Of a stretch of 64,000 nt of DNA, positions 60,723-64,000 are shown in pieces (within the stretch, counting starts at the first letter, position 1; each line of letters begins with the position of its first letter). The notes under the pieces were generated by a model. That model did no database searches, had not been told where the DNA came from, and was given only the letters and a program-made list of their open reading frames with translations. Position numbers and translations under genes: made by a program. The stretch is from CAVTJL01 sp963735065 (GTDB lineage Bacteria > Pseudomonadota > Alphaproteobacteria > Geminicoccales > Geminicoccaceae), in contig CAVTJL010000007.1 in NCBI GenBank assembly GCA_963735065.1, positions 124,001 to 188,000 of the forward strand, given 5' to 3'.

Positions 60723-62221
60723 CGTAGCCTCAGCGCGACGAACCGCAGATCGCCCTGACGGTCGATCAGAAGGAGTGCTGCCTTCTTGCCCTCCTTCTTG
60801 TCCTTCTCCACGCGAGCGACGAGGTCTGCCGGCGAGCCCACCGCTTCCTGGCCGACCTCGACAACCAGATCGCCCGGGCGAAGGCTCTCATCAGCGGCAG
60901 GGCCGCCCAACTCGATGGCGGTGATCACAACACCCTTGGCGCTGTCTGCGAGCTTGTATTGAGCCTTCAGCGCGTCCGTGATGGCGCTTACCGTGATGCC
61001 CAGGTCGGACACACTGGCCGTGTCCGCGGTCGTTGGCGCTTGAGGTTGCCCGCCGAGATCAGCCAGCTGCTCATCGTCAGGCAGCTCGCCCAGCGTCACC
61101 TGGACGTCCTTCTGGCCGCCCTTGCGCCAGATCACGACATCGACAGGCTGGCCGACCGGCGTCTCCGCCACCATCCGCGGCAGGTTGCGCATGCGATCGA
61201 TCTTCTTGCCATCGAACTCGACGATGACGTCGCCTGGCTGGATGCTGGCCTTTGCCGCCGGTCCGGACGGCGTCACGCTCGCGACCAACGCGCCGTCCGA
61301 ATCGGGCAGGCTCAGGGATTCGGCAATCTCCGGCGTCACCGATTGGATGCGGACGCCAAGCCAGCCACGCACCACCTTGCCCGACTTCATAAGGCTCTCG
61401 ATCACTGGCCGCGCGAGATTTGAAGGGATAGCGAAGCCGATGCCGACATTGCCTCCGGAGGGCGAGAAGATAGCCGTGTTCACTCCGAACACCTTGCCGT
61501 CCATCGTGAAGCTCGGGCCGCCCGAGTTGCCGCGATTGATCGCGGCATCGACCTGGATGAAGTCGTCGTAGGGTCCCGCCCGTATGTCCCGGCCTCGCGC
61601 CGAAACGATGCCTTCAGTGACCGTCGATCCGAGGCCGAACGGATTGCCGATGGCCAGCATCAGGTCGCCGACACGCACCTTGTCGCTGTCGGCCCATTGC
61701 ACGTAGGGAAAGGGCTTGGGGGCGTCGATCTTGAGAAGGGCCAGATCGGTCTTCTGGTCGCGACCAACGATCTTGGCCTTGTACTGGGTGTCGTCGCTGA
61801 AGACGACGGTGACCTCGTCCGCGTCGGCGATGACGTGGTTGTTGGTGACCACAAAGCCGCGGGGATCGATCACGAAGCCCGACCCCAGCGAGAAGGTCCG
61901 GCGGGGAAGCTGCTGACCCTTCTCGTGGTCGAAGAAGTCCTTGAAGAACTCCTCGAAGGGCGAGCCCGGCGGCACCTGCGGCATTTGCGGCAGCTGCAAC
62001 TCGCTTTCCGCCGCATGCGTCGTCGAGACGTTGACGACAGCCGGAGCGACCTTCTGGACAAGGTCGGCGAAGCCTTCCTGGGGCAGACGCTGCTGAGCAA
62101 GAAGCGTCCCAGCATTGGCGGAAACGAGAACGGCAGCCACGACGAGCCACATGGCCGAGCGCCATACCACGCCCGCCTGGAACCTCTCGCGCCAGCTCCG
62201 CCTGCGCCTCATCTCGACCAT
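60719..62221 (-). CDS. degP: Do/DegP-type periplasmic serine protease
   Basis: A 500-residue envelope protease. After a membrane-type signal (MWLVVAAVLVSANAGTLLA) the trypsin-like domain holds His in VTNNHVIADAD, Asp in QKTDLALLKID, and Ser in NRGNSGGPSF. Two PDZ domains follow, starting near GWLGVRIQSV and SDLGITVSAI. It degrades or refolds damaged proteins in the periplasm. It lies downstream of hflK-hflC-DUF2065, the standard alphaproteobacterial set for membrane protein quality control. ATG 62221 gives a cytoplasmic Arg-rich start before the signal; ATG 62209 is an alternative. Family members are called MucD/DegQ as well. Confidence 0.92.
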   Translation of the reverse strand: MVEMRRRRSWRERFQAGVVWRSAMWLVVAAVLVSANAGTLLAQQRLPQEGFADLVQKVAPAVVNVSTTHAAESELQLPQMPQVPPGSPFEEFFKDFFDHEKGQQLPRRTFSLGSGFVIDPRGFVVTNNHVIADADEVTVVFSDDTQYKAKIVGRDQKTDLALLKIDAPKPFPYVQWADSDKVRVGDLMLAIGNPFGLGSTVTEGIVSARGRDIRAGPYDDFIQVDAAINRGNSGGPSFTMDGKVFGVNTAIFSPSGGNVGIGFAIPSNLARPVIESLMKSGKVVRGWLGVRIQSVTPEIAESLSLPDSDGALVASVTPSGPAAKASIQPGDVIVEFDGKKIDRMRNLPRMVAETPVGQPVDVVIWRKGGQKDVQVTLGELPDDEQLADLGGQPQAPTTADTASVSDLGITVSAITDALKAQYKLADSAKGVVITAIELGGPAADESLRPGDLVVEVGQEAVGSPADLVARVEKDKKEGKKAALLLIDRQGDLRFVALRLR

Positions 62222-62394
62222 GCCTGGAGCACTCCTTCCCACCGTTCCGACCGCCCAGGCACCCGCCTCGCGGCTAACGCAGCTTGCCCACCGGTTCGCA
62301 ACGGCCACGAACTCGCCCAACATCTCAGCGTCATATCATGTCACCCAGACGGTTGCTGCGGCAATAGCCGTGAGCCGCGATCGAACGATGACCA

Positions 62395-62580
62395 TCAGCG
62401 GCGGATCAGCCAGACGAGCGCGACGCCGAGACCAGCAAAGATCAGCCCGCCAAGGCGCAGCCTCGGGGCGTCGAGCGCGGCCGCTTGCACGACCGCGCGC
62501 TTCATCATGTCCGGAAAGAGCGACCAGAGGATGCCCTCGATCACAAGAACGAGGGCCAGCCCCGTCGCCAAGTCCTTCAT
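62395..62580 (-). CDS. DUF2065 small membrane protein (YjeT-like)
   Basis: A 61-residue protein with two membrane spans (LATGLALVLVIEGILWSLF and LRLGGLIFAGLGVALVWLI). The central Pro-Asp and the arrangement IEGILWSLFPDMM identify DUF2065. It is constantly found between hflC and degP in proteobacteria, so a role with the HflKC/FtsH complex is likely but unproven. It starts 48 bases after hflC. Confidence 0.87.
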   Translation of the reverse strand: MKDLATGLALVLVIEGILWSLFPDMMKRAVVQAAALDAPRLRLGGLIFAGLGVALVWLIRR

Positions 62581-62628
62581 CTCGCCCCGCCCGTCGCCCG
62601 CCGACCAGATACGGCTCCTCGATGCGCC

Positions 62629-63651
62629 TCAGTTCGCCGCCGGCACGGCCGCCGGGGCCCCCTCGGCCTTCGCAGGCGCCGGGGTGGCGACCGGCGCCTG
62701 CGCGGCCGCGGCCCCGTCCGCGGGAGGAGCAGGGGACGCGGTTGACGCGCTGGGAGACGGAGCCTCCCCTTCCGACGACGAGGCAGCCTCCAAGGGCCTG
62801 TTGAAGTAGCGCAGAAACGCGCTATCCGGGGTCAGCACGAGGCTGGTGGGCCCACTCGCGAAGGCCCGCCTGTAGGCCTCGAGCGAGCGGTAGAAGTCGA
62901 AGAACGGCACATCCTTGCTGTAGGCCTTCCCGAAGATGCCGATCGCCTCGGCGTCCCCTTGGCCCCGGACGATGTCGGCCTGGCGCTGCGCATCGGCCAC
63001 GAGCACGCGCCGCTCACGGTCCGCTCTGGCGCGAATGCGCTGGCCAATCTCGGCACCCTGGGCGCGGAGCTCCTTGGCCTCGCGGTCTCGCTCGGACTGC
63101 ATGCGCCTGAAGATCGCCTGACTGTTCTCCGCCGGCAGGTCCGCGCGCTTGATCCGGACGTCGACGACCTCGACGCCGAACTGGTTGAGCGCCTTGTTCG
63201 CCTCCGTCTTGATCCGGTTCATGAGCGCGCCGCGGTCCTGGGAGAGCACCGTGAACAGCGAGACCTCGCCCAGCACGCTCCTGAGGGCCGACGACACGAT
63301 CGGATCCAGTCGGGTCCGGAACGCGTCTTCCGACCCGATGCTCTGCCTGAAACGCAGAGGATCGCTGATCCGATAGCGAGCGAACGTATCGACGACGAGC
63401 CGCTTCTGGTCGCCCAGCACCAGCTCGACCGCCGGCGCATCGTAGTCCAGCACCCGCCTGTCGAAATAGGAGACCTGCTGGATGAACGGCACCTTCATGT
63501 GAAGGCCCGGGTCACGCACCACCCGCACGGGATTGCCGAACTGCAGCACGAGCGCCTGTTGGGTCTGCGGCACCGTATAGAACGAGCCAAACAGCAGGGT
63601 CACGACCACGACGACGGCGATGCCGACGCCGATAAGAGCTCGCTGGTTCAT
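62629..63651 (-). CDS. hflC: HflC, FtsH protease modulator subunit
   Basis: A 340-residue SPFH/band 7 protein anchored by one N-terminal span (IGVGIAVVVVVTLLFGSFY) and otherwise periplasmic. With HflK it forms a ring around FtsH that limits its protease activity. The signature part includes QTQQALVLQFG, DPGLHMKVPF, and DVRIKRADLPAENSQAIFRRM before a long coiled coil (RDREAKELRAQGAEIGQRI). The C-terminus is an Ala/Pro-rich tail. ATG 63651 overlaps the hflK stop as ATGA. Confidence 0.95.
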   Translation of the reverse strand: MNQRALIGVGIAVVVVVTLLFGSFYTVPQTQQALVLQFGNPVRVVRDPGLHMKVPFIQQVSYFDRRVLDYDAPAVELVLGDQKRLVVDTFARYRISDPLRFRQSIGSEDAFRTRLDPIVSSALRSVLGEVSLFTVLSQDRGALMNRIKTEANKALNQFGVEVVDVRIKRADLPAENSQAIFRRMQSERDREAKELRAQGAEIGQRIRARADRERRVLVADAQRQADIVRGQGDAEAIGIFGKAYSKDVPFFDFYRSLEAYRRAFASGPTSLVLTPDSAFLRYFNRPLEAASSSEGEAPSPSASTASPAPPADGAAAAQAPVATPAPAKAEGAPAAVPAAN

Positions 63652-64000
63652 TGACCGCCTCCCGTGCTGGAAGCGGGGGCAGAGGACGGCGCGGCCGAAG
63701 AGGGCGCCTGGGGTAGCGGCGGCGCCTTCCCGAGCGCTGGCAGGGGCAGATAGGGTATGACGCCCGGTCCTCCGCCCTTATCGTCCAGGACCACCTTGTT
63801 GGCGCTCGAGAGCACGTCTTCCATGGTTTCGAGATACATGCGGGTCGCCGTCACGTCCCTGGCCGTGCGATAGGCCGCCAGAACCTCGTCGAAGCGCTGG
63901 CTCTCACCGGTGGCGCGGGCGATCTCTTCCTGCCTGTAGGCCTCGGCGTTCTGGAGAATCCGCTCCGCCTCGCCGCGAGCCCGCGGGATCACGTCGTTGG
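63648..64000 (-). CDS. hflK: HflK, C-terminal part (5' end outside window)
   Basis: This is the last about 117 residues of HflK, the partner of HflC. The visible part contains IPRARGEAERILQNAEAYRQ, a coiled-coil section with the conserved RATGESQRFDEVLAAYR, then RMYLETMEDVLSSANKVVLD, the end of the SPFH-associated helix. A Pro/Ala/Ser tail follows, as is typical. Its stop (63648-63650) overlaps the hflC start, so the two are translated together. The gene continues off the right edge. Confidence 0.92.
   Translation of the reverse strand, partial: NDVIPRARGEAERILQNAEAYRQEEIARATGESQRFDEVLAAYRTARDVTATRMYLETMEDVLSSANKVVLDDKGGGPGVIPYLPLPALGKAPPLPQAPSSAAPSSAPASSTGGGQ

Noticed and set aside
1..64000. 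tRNA, rRNA, CRISPR arrays and insertion sequences
   Set aside because: Scanned by eye for tRNA arms, regular spaced repeats and transposase motifs; none was found. A computed search could still reveal a small RNA.

Overview
The window is a G+C-rich stretch of a bacterial chromosome, most likely from an alphaproteobacterium of the Rhodospirillales/Geminicoccales type. The main support is the conserved block at the right end: hflK-hflC-DUF2065-degP facing serB, then miaA, then ilvI-ilvH-ilvC. Other support comes from uvrA and ssb in divergent orientation, a phasin, a corrinoid/DUF1638 cluster, and alphaproteobacterial-style palindromic repeats near the left edge. This assignment rests on gene content and order; no marker phylogeny could be run. 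No rRNA, tRNA, CRISPR, prophage or insertion sequence was seen.

Layout. 1-885: end of an unknown gene, then a cluster of palindromic repeats. 886-4129: polysaccharide deacetylase-like protein, Na+/H+ antiporter and tartrate/D-malate dehydrogenase. 4445-11135: seven genes in one direction, six of them joined by start/stop overlaps (binding protein, two permeases, Gfo/Idh/MocA dehydrogenase, two amidohydrolases, Rieske ferredoxin). This looks like an uptake-and-breakdown operon for an unidentified compound. 11248-19894: MFS transporter, AcuI-like reductase, UPF0182 membrane protein, and two membrane glycosyltransferases. 20146-28329: Ldh-family dehydrogenase with an RraA-family protein, GH15 glucoamylase, DUF2905, HisC-like aminotransferase, DUF1223, DUF1003, phasin, ssb. 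28563-37590: AP-superfamily enzyme, uvrA, DUF29, alcohol dehydrogenase with an SDR, opgH. 37679-41415: secreted repeat protein, dgcA/dgcN-type pair, EF-hand lipoprotein. 41600-45251: corrinoid protein, DUF1638, virulence-factor-like protein and RamA-like reactivase, a methyl-transfer module with no methyltransferase gene in the window. 45340-53920: small transporters and metabolic enzymes, ending with kup. 54011-64000: ilvC-ilvH-ilvI, GT4 glycosyltransferase, miaA, serB, degP, DUF2065, hflC, hflK (partial).

Four genes (UPF0182, hisC-like, ssb, SDR) each carry what reads as exactly one extra base. In ssb the shift removes the DDDIPF tip that the cell needs. The simplest reading is insertion-type sequencing or assembly error, so these genes are probably intact in the organism.

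The best candidates for undescribed biology are the 4445-11135 operon and the corrinoid module at 41600-45251, whose DUF1638 and virulence-factor-like members have no role I can name.
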